DNA of 64,000 bases, from contig NZ_LT629690.1 of assembly GCF_900102185.1 (NCBI RefSeq), positions 1,674,001-1,738,000 of the forward strand, read 5' to 3'. This stretch comes from Terriglobus roseus. Its GTDB lineage: Bacteria > Acidobacteriota > Terriglobia > Terriglobales > Acidobacteriaceae. The translations under genes were made by a program, and so were the position numbers. The notes beneath the pieces were generated by a model, which made no database searches, had not been told where the DNA came from, and worked only from the letters and a program-made list of their open reading frames with translations. Below are positions 24,896-35,700 of the stretch, one piece after another (the first letter of the stretch is position 1; each line of letters begins with the position of its first letter).

Positions 24896-27800
24896 GCTAC
24901 TGCGCCTTCCAATACGGGTTTCAGGAAGCGTCCGGTGTAGGACTCGGGGACACGCGCGATCTCTTCCGGTGTGCCGACTGCTACAACCTGGCCTCCGGCG
25001 GAGCCGCCTTCCGGGCCCATGTCGATGATCCAGTCGGCGCTCTTGATGATGTCCATGTTGTGCTCGATGACGAGCAGCGAGCCGCCACCGTCGATCAGCT
25101 TGCGGAAGGCTTGCAGCAGTGTTGCTACGTCAGCGAAATGCAGGCCGGTTGTTGGTTCGTCGAGGATGTAGAGTACTCGGCTTGCGGCCTTCTTCGTTTC
25201 ACCACGTGGTGAGGTGGAACGGATGTTCGCGAGGTGAGAGGCGAGCTTTACACGCTGCGCTTCACCGCCGGAGAGTGTTGTTGCCGACTGTCCGAGACGG
25301 ACGTAGCCGAGGCCCACTTCTTCGAGGACCTGCAAGCGATCCACGATCTTCGGATTGCCCGCGAAGTAGTGAACTGCGTCACGCACGGTCATGTTCAGCA
25401 CGTCGTGGATGTTGCGGTTTTTGTACTTGATATCGAGGATGCCGGGCTTGTAACGGGTGCCGTTGCATTCTTCGCAGGGGAGTTCGACGTCGGCGAGGAA
25501 CTGCATTTCGACGGTGACGGTGCCGTCGCCTTCGCAGGTATCGCAGCGGCCTCCGGGGACGTTGAAGCTGAATGATCCTGCGGTGTAGCCCTTGCGACGT
25601 GCATCCGGTTGCGACGCGAATAGTTCGCGGATGGCGTCGAAGGCCTTGATGTAAGTGACAGGGTTGGAGCGCGGTGTGCGGCCGATGGGCGATTGGTCTA
25701 CGAGGACGACTTCGCGGATGAAGTGTGTTCCTGTGATCTCGCGATAGAGCTGCTGGACGTCGCTGCTTACGCCTTCTACGCCGAGGGAAAATTCAAGCGC
25801 GCGATGGAGCACCTGGTGGACGATGGTGCTCTTACCGGAGCCGCTGACGCCGGTGACGACAGTTAACATTCCTAACGGAATTTCGATGTCGACACCGCGC
25901 AGGTTGTGAATGCGTGCGCCCTTGAGCTTGAGCATCTCGCGTGTGGGTTCGCGGCGCTCGGCGGGGACGGGGATGCGGGAGCGGCCGGAGAGATACTTGC
26001 CGGTGATGGAGTGGTCGTCTTTGCGAATTTCTGCGACGGTTCCGGTTGCGAGTAGTTGACCGCCGAGTTCGCCTGCGCCGGGGCCTAGATCGATGAGCCG
26101 GTCGGCGCTGGTGATGACGTCGGGATCGTGCTCTACGACGAGGATGGTGTTGCCGAGGTCGCGGAGTTCGTGAAGGATCTTAACCAATTTGGCGGTGTCG
26201 CGCGAGTGCAGGCCGATGGAGGGTTCGTCGAGCACGTAGAGAGCGCCGACGAGGCGTGAGCCTAGTGACGTTGCGAGTTGGATGCGCTGCGATTCGCCAC
26301 CGCTTAGCGTGGAGGAGAGGCGGTCGAGCGTGAGGTACTCAAGGCCTACCTGTTCGAGGAAGCTGATGCGTTGGCGAACTTCTTCGAGGATCTTTCCGGC
26401 GATTTCGGTTTGTGCTGGTGACAGCTTTAGTCCGTCGAAGAAGGCTCGGGCTGCACTGATAGTTAGACCTGCGGCTTCGCAGATGTTCTTTTCGTTCAGC
26501 AGAACTGCGCGTGCTTCTGCACGCAGGCGTTGGCCACGGCAGTCGGGGCATGGGGCGTAGCCGCGGTACTTGGATAGAAAGACGCGGACGTGCAGCTTGT
26601 ACTTCTTCGTATCGAGCAAGCGGAAGAAGCCTCGGATGCCGGGGAAGCCGGTGCCGCCATCCCAGATGGCGTTTTGCTGCGCTGGTGTCAGGTCGTACCA
26701 GGGTGTTTTCAGCGGGATGTTGTTGGCCTGCGCGAAGCGCTTCATCACGCCGTGGTATTCGCGGTACTTTGGCTTCGTCCACGGATCGATTGCGCCTTCA
26801 TCCAGCGTCTTTGACTTGTCGGGGATGATGAGGTCGGGATCGAAGTCGATGGTGTTGCCGAAGCCCTGGCAGCGCGGGCATGCGCCGTATGGGTTGTTGA
26901 AGCTGAAGAGACGCGGCTCCGGGTCGCGATAGGCGCGATGGCAGTTCACGCACTCGAATGCGGCAGAGAAGCGGAGGCGCTTTGGTTCGCTTTCATCGCG
27001 AGGTGCAGTGAGGAAGACAATCTCACCGCTTTCGCGATAGCCGGTTTCAATGGCGTCGACGATGCGCGAACGTACGTCCGCGCTCACGCTGAGGCGGTCG
27101 GCGAGGACGTAAATTGGCTCGCTGAAGTTGAGTTCGAGCAGTGATTCCGGGGTGGAGAACTCTACGATGTTGCCGTTTTGGAAGAGGCGATTGAAGCCCC
27201 GGCGGCGCAGTTCCACGAGCCGTTCTTTTAACGGTTCAGAAGGATCGACGATCGTCTGCTCTGCGGCCTTTGTTTTCTTGGTTGCTACCTTCTTTGGTTT
27301 CGGCTTTGGAGCTTCTTCCTCGACAGGGAGTGCGAACTCCTGCATGGGCTCCAACACGACTTCGCGCCGGATGATGGGGAACAGCGCGTAGAGACGTGCG
27401 CCTTCTTCCATTGCAAGCACGGCAGCGGCGATCTCATCGACCGTGTCGCGCTTGACGATGCCGCCGCAGTGAATGCAGGTGACTGTTCCGCAACGCGCGT
27501 ACAGCAGTCGCATGTAGTCGTAGATTTCTGTTGCGGTGGCTACGGTTGAGCGCGGATTGCGTGTCTGATTTTTCTGCTTGATGGCGATGGCCGGAGCGAG
27601 GCCGTCCATGTGTTCGACATCGGGCTTTTCGATGCGCTCCAGAAACTGACGTGCGTATGCAGAGAGTGACTCCACATAGCGGCGCTGTCCTTCGGCGTAC
27701 ACCGTGTCAAACGCAAGCGAACTCTTACCTGAGCCCGACACACCACTCACGACGGTGAGCATGTTGTGCGGGATGTTGACGTCGATGCCCTTGAGATTAT

Positions 27801-27924
27801 GCGTGCGTGCGCCACGGATCACGATGTGATCGTTGGGGGATACTGCTTTTTGTTCCACTGCGACGCTGCCCTCTTGATCAGAGTGAAGCGGAGTGGATGG
27901 ACCTGTTTTCTTTTCAGGCGCCAC
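24892..27924 (-). CDS. uvrA: UvrABC excision nuclease subunit A
   Basis: UvrA dimers scan DNA for damage and load UvrB. The 1010 residues hold two ABC ATPase halves. First Walker A GVSGSGKSS at 61-69; YAEGQRRYVESLSAYARQFL; zinc module CVNCHRAYRDPEPRLF to CPRCQGFG; first signature LSGGESQRIQLA. Second Walker A GVSGSGKST; zinc module CDTCEGDG to CEECNGTRY; second signature LSGGEAQRVKLA. All catalytic elements are intact. It overlaps lspA by 11 bp upstream and the TPR gene by 4 bp downstream. Confidence 0.97.
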   Translation of the reverse strand: MAPEKKTGPSTPLHSDQEGSVAVEQKAVSPNDHIVIRGARTHNLKGIDVNIPHNMLTVVSGVSGSGKSSLAFDTVYAEGQRRYVESLSAYARQFLERIEKPDVEHMDGLAPAIAIKQKNQTRNPRSTVATATEIYDYMRLLYARCGTVTCIHCGGIVKRDTVDEIAAAVLAMEEGARLYALFPIIRREVVLEPMQEFALPVEEEAPKPKPKKVATKKTKAAEQTIVDPSEPLKERLVELRRRGFNRLFQNGNIVEFSTPESLLELNFSEPIYVLADRLSVSADVRSRIVDAIETGYRESGEIVFLTAPRDESEPKRLRFSAAFECVNCHRAYRDPEPRLFSFNNPYGACPRCQGFGNTIDFDPDLIIPDKSKTLDEGAIDPWTKPKYREYHGVMKRFAQANNIPLKTPWYDLTPAQQNAIWDGGTGFPGIRGFFRLLDTKKYKLHVRVFLSKYRGYAPCPDCRGQRLRAEARAVLLNEKNICEAAGLTISAARAFFDGLKLSPAQTEIAGKILEEVRQRISFLEQVGLEYLTLDRLSSTLSGGESQRIQLATSLGSRLVGALYVLDEPSIGLHSRDTAKLVKILHELRDLGNTILVVEHDPDVITSADRLIDLGPGAGELGGQLLATGTVAEIRKDDHSITGKYLSGRSRIPVPAERREPTREMLKLKGARIHNLRGVDIEIPLGMLTVVTGVSGSGKSTIVHQVLHRALEFSLGVEGVSSDVQQLYREITGTHFIREVVLVDQSPIGRTPRSNPVTYIKAFDAIRELFASQPDARRKGYTAGSFSFNVPGGRCDTCEGDGTVTVEMQFLADVELPCEECNGTRYKPGILDIKYKNRNIHDVLNMTVRDAVHYFAGNPKIVDRLQVLEEVGLGYVRLGQSATTLSGGEAQRVKLASHLANIRSTSPRGETKKAASRVLYILDEPTTGLHFADVATLLQAFRKLIDGGGSLLVIEHNMDIIKSADWIIDMGPEGGSAGGQVVAVGTPEEIARVPESYTGRFLKPVLEGAVA

Positions 27925-28468
27925 GAACTTCTCCTTCAGATGCAGACGACGCTGTTTCTTCCTGCGGCCAGATCATCTCTGCCAGCAGCAGCACGGCGCC
28001 TACGCAGATGGCCGAATCTGCAACGTTGAAGTCTGGCCAGTGGTAGGTGCCGATGTGTACTTCGAGGAAGTCCACCACGTAATGCAGCACGGCGCGGTCG
28101 TACAGATTGCCGATTGCTCCACCGAGAATCAAGGCGAAGCCAACGCTTGCGGCAGACCACGTCTTGCCATAGCGCCACAGCAGGAACGTGATGCCAAGGG
28201 TTACCAGCAGCGAAAACACCACAAGCCCAAGACGCACCGCCATGGGAGAAGCCGAATCCGCGAACATGGAGAACGCCGCGCCGGTGTTCAACACATGCGT
28301 GATCCGAAACACCTTCGGGATTACGATGATGCCGGTGCCGCTTTCAATGTGTGTCGCGACAACAATCTTCGTGATGCGGTCCAGCACGATGACGGCGACT
28401 GCGATAAGCAGCAGCCACCATCGCGCGTCACGCGATGTCCTGGATTTGGAATGCAGTATCTCGCTCAA
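27914..28468 (-). CDS. lspA: Lipoprotein signal peptidase II
   Basis: LspA cleaves the signal peptide of diacylated prolipoproteins. The 184 residues have four spans and both catalytic aspartates: GGAIGNLYDRAVLHYVVDFL and FNVADSAICVG. TTG 28468 is the likely start: AGGAGT at 28476-28481 is 8 nt upstream and the codon lies 5 nt after the ileS stop. Longer frames would run into ileS and lack family character. The order ileS-lspA is common in bacteria. Confidence 0.93.
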   Translation of the reverse strand: MSEILHSKSRTSRDARWWLLLIAVAVIVLDRITKIVVATHIESGTGIIVIPKVFRITHVLNTGAAFSMFADSASPMAVRLGLVVFSLLVTLGITFLLWRYGKTWSAASVGFALILGGAIGNLYDRAVLHYVVDFLEVHIGTYHWPDFNVADSAICVGAVLLLAEMIWPQEETASSASEGEVRGA

Positions 28469-28473
28469 GACAT

Positions 28474-31338
28474 TTACTCCTGTGCGTAGGGTTGAAAGGC
28501 GATCTTCTCCAGCGCGTCGGCGCAGCGGGCGCACACGGTGGGATAGCGGCCTTCGTCGCCAACGTCATCGGTGTAGCGCCAGCAGCGTTCGCAGCGTGTT
28601 CCTTCGGCCTTAACAAAACGAGCCTGCAGCGGCGCGTTATCTACTTCCTTCAGGACAACCTGCGATACGCCGAACAGCTCTGGCAACTGACGCTCATACT
28701 TCGACAACGCAGCGGCGATTTCGCCCGCTGGCACCTCGACTTCAATGCGAGCTTCGAGTGCTTTGCCGATCTCCTTTGCCGCGCGTGCAGCTTCCAGGAC
28801 CTTCAGAGCAGCTTCACGGACGGTGCGGATTTGTGCCATGTCCTTCAACAGTTCAGACGAAGCAGGGGCGAGATCAGAAGCAGAGGGGAACTCTGCGATA
28901 TGAACGCTCTTGGCGCGACCAGCTACCTCTGGCAGATAGCCCCACACCTCATCCGCGGTGAAGGAGAGGATGGGAGCGATCAAGCGCACGAGGGTTTCGG
29001 TGATCTTCCATACCGCAGTCTGCGCGCTCAAACGACGCGTATCCTTCGGAGCCAGCGTGTAGAGGCGGTCCTTCAGTACGTCGAGGTAGAAGGCTGACAG
29101 TTCCGAGTTGCCGAACTCGTTCAGTGCATGGAAGACGCGATGGAATTCGAATTCGTCGTATGCCTTGCGAACCTTCTCGACGAGCTCGGATGCGCGCGCC
29201 AGCATGTACTGATCAAGCGCCTCCATCTGATCCCATGCCACTTCGTCGGTCGCTGGAACGAAACCGTCGAGGTTGGCGAGAAGGAACCGGAAGGTGTTGC
29301 GCAGCTTGCGATAGATCTCTTCCGCAAGGCGCTTCATCAGAGGGACGGATGCGATGACGTCTTCGCGGAAATCGACCGATGCGACCCAAAGACGAACGAT
29401 GTCGCCGCCGAGTTCGTCCATCACCTTAACGGGATCGACGCCGTTGCCGAGCGACTTCGAAAAGGCACGACGCTGCTCATCCAGTGTCCAACCGGATGTG
29501 GCTACGTACTTGTACGGTGCGACGCCGCGGATACCAACGCTGGCAAGCAGCGACGAATGGAACCATCCGCGATGCTGATCACCGCCTTCGGTGTACATGT
29601 CAGCGGGGAAGCGAAGTTCCGGTTCGGTTTCGAGCACGGCATGCCACGATGAACCCGATTCGAACCAGACGTCGAGGATGTCCATCTCTTTGCGGAACTC
29701 TGTGTTGCCGCACTTGCAAGTTGTTCCTGCGGCCAGGAGTTCTTCGGCGCTGTACTTGTACCAGGCGTCGGCGCTTTCGGCTTCGAACTTCTTCACGATG
29801 GACGCGTTGATGGCGGCATCGTTCAACGGCTCATGACATTTTTGGCAGAGGAACACGGCGATGGGCACGCCCCAGATGCGCTGACGGCTGACGCACCAGT
29901 CAGGACGCGTGGCGATCATGTTGCTGATGCGTTCCTGGCCCCATGCGGGGTCCCATGTGACCTTGGCGATTTCATCGAGAGCGCTTTGGCGGAAGGTGCG
30001 GCCATCGGGCATCTGCGTTTCCATGCCGATGAACCACTGTTCCGTGGCGCGATAGATCACGGGCCGGTGGCAGCGCCAGCAATGCGGGTAGCTGTGATGG
30101 GTTTCGCCCTGCGCCATGAGCATGCCGCGATCCTTCAGCAGCTCGATGATGGGCGCGTTTGCCTTGTGGACGTTGAGGTTGTCGTATTCGGGCAGACCGT
30201 TGCGGAGGCGTCCTGCTTCATCAACGTCGCACGCCTGACTCAACGCATATTTCTTGCCGGTGGCAAAGTCGTCCGGGCCGTGCGCTGGCGCGGTATGAAC
30301 GCCGCCGGTGCCTTGTTCGGTGGTGACGTACTCCGCCATGACGCCGAGGATTTCGCGCGGCAGGAAGGGGTGCGCAAAGGTTGCGCGCTCCAACTTTTGG
30401 CCATGGAAGCGTGCGAGGATTTCAAACGCAGGCAACTGCGCCGCAGTACTCAGCGACTCAAGCAGATCCATTGCAACGATGTACACGTTGCCTTTGCCCC
30501 ATGTGGCGTTGTCTTCTGCAATCTGGATGGCCGCGTATTCAAACTCGGGATGGAAGGCGATGGCGAGCGATGCTGGCAGCGTCCACGGAGTGGTGGTCCA
30601 GATGAGGCCGAATACATTGAGGTTCGCCAGCGCGGGATCAATCTTCTCCGGAGCGGAGGTCAGCGGATAGCGCACGTAAACGCTGGGCGACGTGTGCATT
30701 TCGTACTCGACTTCCGCCTCAGCGAGCGCGGTTTTGTCGTGCATGCACCAGTAGACGGGGCGCAAACCCTTGTAGACGAAGTTCTTCTCGAAGAAGGCGT
30801 AGAAGGTTTCCAGGATGCGCGCTTCGTAGCCGAAGCTCATCGTGAGATAAGGATTGTCCCAGCGGCCTAGCACGCCCATGCGGACGAACTGCGACTTCTG
30901 CAGATCGACGTACTTCTGCGCATATTCGCGACACTGCTGGCGGACGGTCAACGCGTCCATTTCCAGCTTCTTGCGGCCGAGCTGCTCGTCGACTTTGATT
31001 TCGATGGGCAGGCCGTGGCAGTCCCAGCCGGGGACGTAAGGTGCGTCGAAACCGGCCATGGTCTTCGACTTCACAACGAAATCTTTAATGCACTTGTTCA
31101 GCGCATGGCCGAGGTGGATGGCGCCATTGGCATACGGCGGGCCGTCATGCAGGATGTATTTTTCGCGGCCTTCGCGGCTCTGGCGGATTTGACCGTACAG
31201 GTCGGAGTCGGTCCATCCCTGCAGGCGCGCCGGTTCATTGCCGGGCAGGTTGGCCTTCATGGGGAAGGCGGTTTTGGGCAAGTTCAGCGTATCTTTCAAC
31301 TGAACGGGCAACTGCTGCGGCGTATTCGCCTGATCCAT
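28474..31338 (-). CDS. ileS: Isoleucyl-tRNA synthetase
   Basis: Charges tRNA-Ile. The 954 residues include the HIGH motif as HLGH (75-78, PPYANGAIHLGHALNK) and the editing-domain block GTGGVHTAPAHGPDDF. The C-terminal zinc finger is CERCWRYTDD...CARCADAL. The KMSKS loop is present as RRAFSKSLGNGVDP: the first two residues are Ala-Phe, while the Ser-Lys-Ser core is kept. Length and class Ia layout are normal. No T-box leader is visible in the upstream 90 nt. It heads a probable seven-gene operon. Confidence 0.96.
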   Translation of the reverse strand: MDQANTPQQLPVQLKDTLNLPKTAFPMKANLPGNEPARLQGWTDSDLYGQIRQSREGREKYILHDGPPYANGAIHLGHALNKCIKDFVVKSKTMAGFDAPYVPGWDCHGLPIEIKVDEQLGRKKLEMDALTVRQQCREYAQKYVDLQKSQFVRMGVLGRWDNPYLTMSFGYEARILETFYAFFEKNFVYKGLRPVYWCMHDKTALAEAEVEYEMHTSPSVYVRYPLTSAPEKIDPALANLNVFGLIWTTTPWTLPASLAIAFHPEFEYAAIQIAEDNATWGKGNVYIVAMDLLESLSTAAQLPAFEILARFHGQKLERATFAHPFLPREILGVMAEYVTTEQGTGGVHTAPAHGPDDFATGKKYALSQACDVDEAGRLRNGLPEYDNLNVHKANAPIIELLKDRGMLMAQGETHHSYPHCWRCHRPVIYRATEQWFIGMETQMPDGRTFRQSALDEIAKVTWDPAWGQERISNMIATRPDWCVSRQRIWGVPIAVFLCQKCHEPLNDAAINASIVKKFEAESADAWYKYSAEELLAAGTTCKCGNTEFRKEMDILDVWFESGSSWHAVLETEPELRFPADMYTEGGDQHRGWFHSSLLASVGIRGVAPYKYVATSGWTLDEQRRAFSKSLGNGVDPVKVMDELGGDIVRLWVASVDFREDVIASVPLMKRLAEEIYRKLRNTFRFLLANLDGFVPATDEVAWDQMEALDQYMLARASELVEKVRKAYDEFEFHRVFHALNEFGNSELSAFYLDVLKDRLYTLAPKDTRRLSAQTAVWKITETLVRLIAPILSFTADEVWGYLPEVAGRAKSVHIAEFPSASDLAPASSELLKDMAQIRTVREAALKVLEAARAAKEIGKALEARIEVEVPAGEIAAALSKYERQLPELFGVSQVVLKEVDNAPLQARFVKAEGTRCERCWRYTDDVGDEGRYPTVCARCADALEKIAFQPYAQE

Positions 31339-31738
31339 CCTGTTCCTCGTGGGCCCTGGCTTTGACGCACCAGCACTTACGGCCAGTCGCTCCCGTCACA
31401 GCGCCCAAACTTCTATTGTAAGCGGTGTTGTGTCATCGCCGGAACAATGGGAACTTCTGCATTCCACACTTCGTATTTCCGCGTTGTGACTTATGCGGGG
31501 TTTCGCGCGTCAAACAGGTACACGACAGTTGGCGCTGTTGTGTGCCCGGACCTGACGCCGGGGTATTCGCTTTTGTACAATGCGGACGGACGCCAAAGAC
31601 GCCGCACCCTGGCTTGTGTACTCTGAAATCCGGCCACTGATTTTGTGAGCCGGAGGATCAAAACGAATCCGGAGCACCGGCCACAGAAAGTTTTCCGCAC
31701 GCGGTTGAGGCGTGCCGAGTGATAGAGATCAAGAGGCG
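31339..31738. promoter_or_regulatory. Divergent promoter region ileS / TonB-like gene
   Basis: 400 bp without a credible gene. For the plus strand, CTGACG at 31552-31557 and TACAAT at 31576-31581 (18-bp spacer) make a plausible sigma-70 promoter, giving a leader of about 150 nt. For the minus strand, TACAAT (31415-31420) could be the ileS -10 box, with no good -35. The rest shows nothing recognisable. Confidence 0.4.
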
Positions 31739-32713
31739 ATGGCGACAATACTTCAGGAACCGCCCACAGAACATAGCCGCCGTACCGACGCCGGACCGAA
31801 CCTCGGCGAACCGGAAGAGTTGAAATCTACCAGCCCGTTCACGTCGCTGGTGGACAACATTAAGGACGTCTTCTTTCCGGAGAAGCTTCCGCCGCTTGTT
31901 CTTGAATCGCAGCCGATCGCCGTCGATAACCCGATGGACGTCAAGCGCGATCCGAAGTCGACGGCGGTGGCTGTCGTTGTCCACGCGCTTATCTTCCTTC
32001 TGATCTGGTACATCGGCAAGAAGGTCATCACTGTTGTGGTGGCCAAGAAGCCGCAGCTTACCCAAGTTTCATTTGACACACCGGCACCCCAGCCTCCGAT
32101 CAAGGCACCTGCCAAGCAGGCCATGGGTGGTGGTGGCGGTGCTCACGATATTGCTCCGGTGACGCAGGGACGTCTGCCGAAGTTTGAGGCGCACCCGATT
32201 GTGCCGCCTTCGAATCCACCGAAGATTGAGCCGAAGCTCACCGTGGATCCTTCCATCAACGTGCAGACGGACCTGCACATGACGAACAACAACATGCCGA
32301 ACCTGGGCATTCCGAATGCGCCGAATGTTGGCGTGGCATCGCTGGGCAATGGCAGTGGTGGTGGTTTGGGCAGCGGCAACGGCAATGGTCTTGGACCTGG
32401 CAGCGGTGGCAATACCGGTGGCGGTGCTTACCGCATTGGTGGCGATGTTTCTGCTCCTGTGCTGATCTACCAGGTGGATCCGGAGTTCAGTGAAGAAGCT
32501 CGCAAGGCGAAGTTCCAGGGTGAGGTGCTGGTGCACCTGATTGTGGATGCGCAGGGTCGGCCTACGAACGTGAAGGTGATTCGTCCGGTGGGTATGGGAC
32601 TGGATGAGAAGGCACGCGAGGCAGTGGCGCAGTACAAGTTCCGTCCGGCTCGTAAGGGCGGTCAGCCTGTGCCGGTGGAACTGAATGTGGCTGTGAACTT
32701 CCAGATCTTCTAA
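31739..32713 (+). CDS. TonB family energy transducer
   Basis: 324 residues. A cytoplasmic N-region of about 75 residues is longer than in E. coli TonB. It is followed by one membrane span (VAVVVHALIFLLIWYIGKKV), a Pro-rich periplasmic linker, a Gly/Asn-rich spacer and a C-terminal TonB domain: GEVLVHLIVDAQGRPTNVKV to YKFRPARKGGQPVPVELNVA. TonB proteins couple ExbBD proton flow to outer-membrane receptors; no ExbBD or receptor is adjacent. ATG 31739 with AAGAGG just upstream is used; GTG 31712 would add nine residues. Confidence 0.88.
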   Translation: MATILQEPPTEHSRRTDAGPNLGEPEELKSTSPFTSLVDNIKDVFFPEKLPPLVLESQPIAVDNPMDVKRDPKSTAVAVVVHALIFLLIWYIGKKVITVVVAKKPQLTQVSFDTPAPQPPIKAPAKQAMGGGGGAHDIAPVTQGRLPKFEAHPIVPPSNPPKIEPKLTVDPSINVQTDLHMTNNNMPNLGIPNAPNVGVASLGNGSGGGLGSGNGNGLGPGSGGNTGGGAYRIGGDVSAPVLIYQVDPEFSEEARKAKFQGEVLVHLIVDAQGRPTNVKVIRPVGMGLDEKAREAVAQYKFRPARKGGQPVPVELNVAVNFQIF

Positions 32714-32733
32714 CGAAGTTCAGAAACGAAATA

Positions 32734-32770
32734 AGAATGCCCGCTTCCTCTGGATGCGGGCATTTCTTTT
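32734..32770. terminator. Bidirectional terminator
   Basis: AATGCCCGC and GCGGGCATT arms with an 11-nt loop, followed by TTCTTTT. It separates the TonB-like gene from the convergent helicase. Confidence 0.85.
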
Positions 32771-32781
32771 GCTTTGAGCGC

Positions 32782-35700
32782 TTATCCGAAGAGTGAGTAT
32801 TGGCCGTCTTTATCTGGTTCTGCTTCTGCTGCTTCTGCAATGGGAGCGGGTGTCTCTGTGGTGGTTGTGTAGGGCCACCAGATGAGGCGATCCATCAGCG
32901 GGTAGAAGAGAGCGAGATGAATTGGGGTTTCCGGCGGTAGAGTGAGGCGGCGGACTTCGGCGTAGGTGCGGAGTTGCGCTTCGTAGGCGGCGCGTTCTTC
33001 TGCAAGATAGGCGTTGCGGGTGGACTCGGTTTCGTTGGGACCGGTGCGGTCGCCGGTTTTGAAGTCGATGATCCAGAAGACGTCGTCGCCGGATTGATTT
33101 GGTTCTTGTCCGGCGAAGAAGCTGCGGTCGAGACGGATGCGTGTTTCTGAACCGGCGTCGCCGGTGTGCCATGCCGACTCACCGGAGGCGGCGGTGTGTG
33201 GCGTGAGTATCCAGCGACCCTCTGGACTTTGCAGTGTGGCCGTGAGGGCTCGGAGGACTGTGCCTGAGGCTCGTTCCACTACTGAGGGTGGTAGCGAGCC
33301 TGCGCGAAGCGTGGCGCGGACGGCGGGTTGCCAGGATTGCACTGTGTGGAGCAGGGAGTGTGCGGCTTCGGCGACGGTTTCGCCGGTAGCGGTTCGTGTT
33401 GCGAGTTCGTTGGAGAGGCGGTCTACAAACGCGTGGATGGCGTTGCCGACGGCTCGTGCTCCAAAGGTTCCGGCTGGGCGAGCGAATGGTTGCGGGGCGG
33501 GAGTGTCGTCTGCGCTCGCAGGCATTGTCGCGCGGAGACGTTCTACGGCGTGAACGTCCGATGGAAGGCGCTGGATGTTTGGGAGCTGGACTTCACGCGC
33601 TGTTTTGGGAGCGGGGAACGGGATGAGTTCTGCTGCCGCTGCGAGGGCGATTGTTTCCGCTTCTGCTTCTTCTGTTTTTTCGGCTTCGGTGACGACGGGG
33701 ATGACGACGTAGTTCTGCGCGGCTGGCCACGCTGCTTTCAGAAGCGTGCCGGCGCGGTTGATGATTTCGCCCTTTTGAGAGAGCTCTGGCGAGGCGAGGA
33801 GATGCAACGAGGTGCGAGCGCGTGTGACGGCTACGTAGAAGAGTCGCTTGATTTCAGCGTAGGTTCGCGCGCGTTTGCGGGTGCGGATGAAGTTCAATAA
33901 CGCGCCGGGCTCGCCACCTTTGCCGGGGAGGGGCGCCATGAGGACGTCGCCGGAGCCGTCCTCGCCTCGTGTGGGTAGTTCAAGCCATTCCAGTGCGGAG
34001 TACGTATCGCGCGTGGGAACGCGGTGAAGGCCGGGGACGATGACGGTGTCCCATTCGAGGCCCTTAGCGCGGTGGATGGTCATGATGTCGATGGCGTCGG
34101 GCGCGTTGCCGGAGCGTGCGAAGAGACGGTCGAGGCGTCGGTTGAGGTGAGGCAGAGTGAATGCCTCGCCCTCTGATTCCATGGCGTCGAGAACGCGCAG
34201 ATAGTCCGCTACGTTTTCGCGTTCGGTGGGTGTTAGATAGAGGTCGCCGCCGAGAGAACGCCATGTGCGTTCCACGCGGTCTGCGAGCGATTCCGTGCCC
34301 GTGTGACGGAGCGCTCCGTCGAGAATGTCGAGCGTGCGGATGACGCGTTCTTTTGCTTGTTCCGGAAGAGCTTCTGCGCGTTCACGCAAACGGTGGCGCA
34401 ATGATTCTTTGCGATGTTCGGGATGATCACCCGCAGCGAGCGTGTGCAGGTGTGCGAGTTCAATGCCGCACCACGGAGCGCGCAGAAGCGCCAGCCATGC
34501 GATGCGATCGGCCGGATGGAGCAGGGCACGCGTGATGGCGACGAGATCGAGAACTTCCTGTTGCTCTGCGAGGGGCTTGAGATCGACGGCGCGATAGGGG
34601 ATGCCTGCTCTTTCAAGCTGCTTCGCAATCTCGATGACGTGATTGCGAGCGCGCGTTAGAACAGCTGCTTTGAAAGGGAATTCTTTGGTATCGCCATCGT
34701 CGATGCGACGCTGTTTTTCCTGCTGCCATGCAGCACGCGCGGCCTTCACCACTGCGAGCGTTTCGCGAGCTTCGCGGCGGATGGCGAAGCGGCGGTTGCG
34801 GCGATTTTCTGCGAGATCGGAAGAGGTGGGAACGGCCTCGATGGTCCAGTCCATACCTTCGCCGGGTTGTGCGGGATTGGCGGCGGTTGCGTCGTGAAAT
34901 ACGACGTCGCCGTCGGCGGGATGGTCCGAAGGGAAGATGGCGCGGAAGGTTTCATTGAACTGCGAAACGATGTGGCCGCCGGAACGGAAGTTGGTTGTCA
35001 GCGGCAGAACTTGAAGAGGGATGTCGCCCAATCTTGCATCGGACATGCACTTTTGGAAGCGGTCCACGCGGGCCTGACGAAAGAGATAGATGCTCTGCTT
35101 GGGATCGCCGACGAGGAAGACAGTCTGGCTGCGGCCATCCCATCCTGCGGTGAGTTGTTCCAGAAGGTCGTATTGACCCGAGGAGGTGTCCTGCATTTCG
35201 TCGACGAGGAGATGGCGGAGGCGTGTACCGAAGACTTCGAGCAGACCGCTTTCCTGGGTTTGCAGAGCGGCTCGCGCGGAGAGCGCTATCTCTGTGAAGT
35301 CGCAGACTTCTTCGCGGGCGAAGAGCAGTTTTAACTCAACGAGAGCGTGTTCGAGGAGACGGAAGAGAGCCTTGGAGACTCGCCATTGATCTTCCGGGTA
35401 GGTGGCTTCGGGCGCGAAAGCTCGTACTGCGTCGACGCGGCGGAAGAGTTCGTCGCAGGCGATCTCTTCGAGGATGGTTTTGAGGCGATCCGCATCGTCT
35501 TTGAAGAGTTTTGTGCCGATGTGATTGACGCTGAATGCTGCGCGGAAGCCATCTGCTTTAAGCATGAGTCGCGCTAGGGCTTGCCAGTGTTGAAGATCGT
35601 CCACGGTGCTGCCGGGCCGATTCTGGCGACCAGCGCAGGGCAGCAGCGGGTTGGGCTCGTCTTTGTAACCGGGCTCAAAGGCGTGACGCTCGGCGATGCG

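Noticed and set aside
28469-28534. Longer start for lspA inside ileS
   Set aside because: The extension is antisense-free but out of family. A TTG with AGGAG directly after the ileS stop is the better start.
31650-31738. Short GTG frame (25 codons) upstream of the TonB-type gene as a leader peptide
   Set aside because: Highly basic with no conserved pattern; no attenuator structure nearby to support it.
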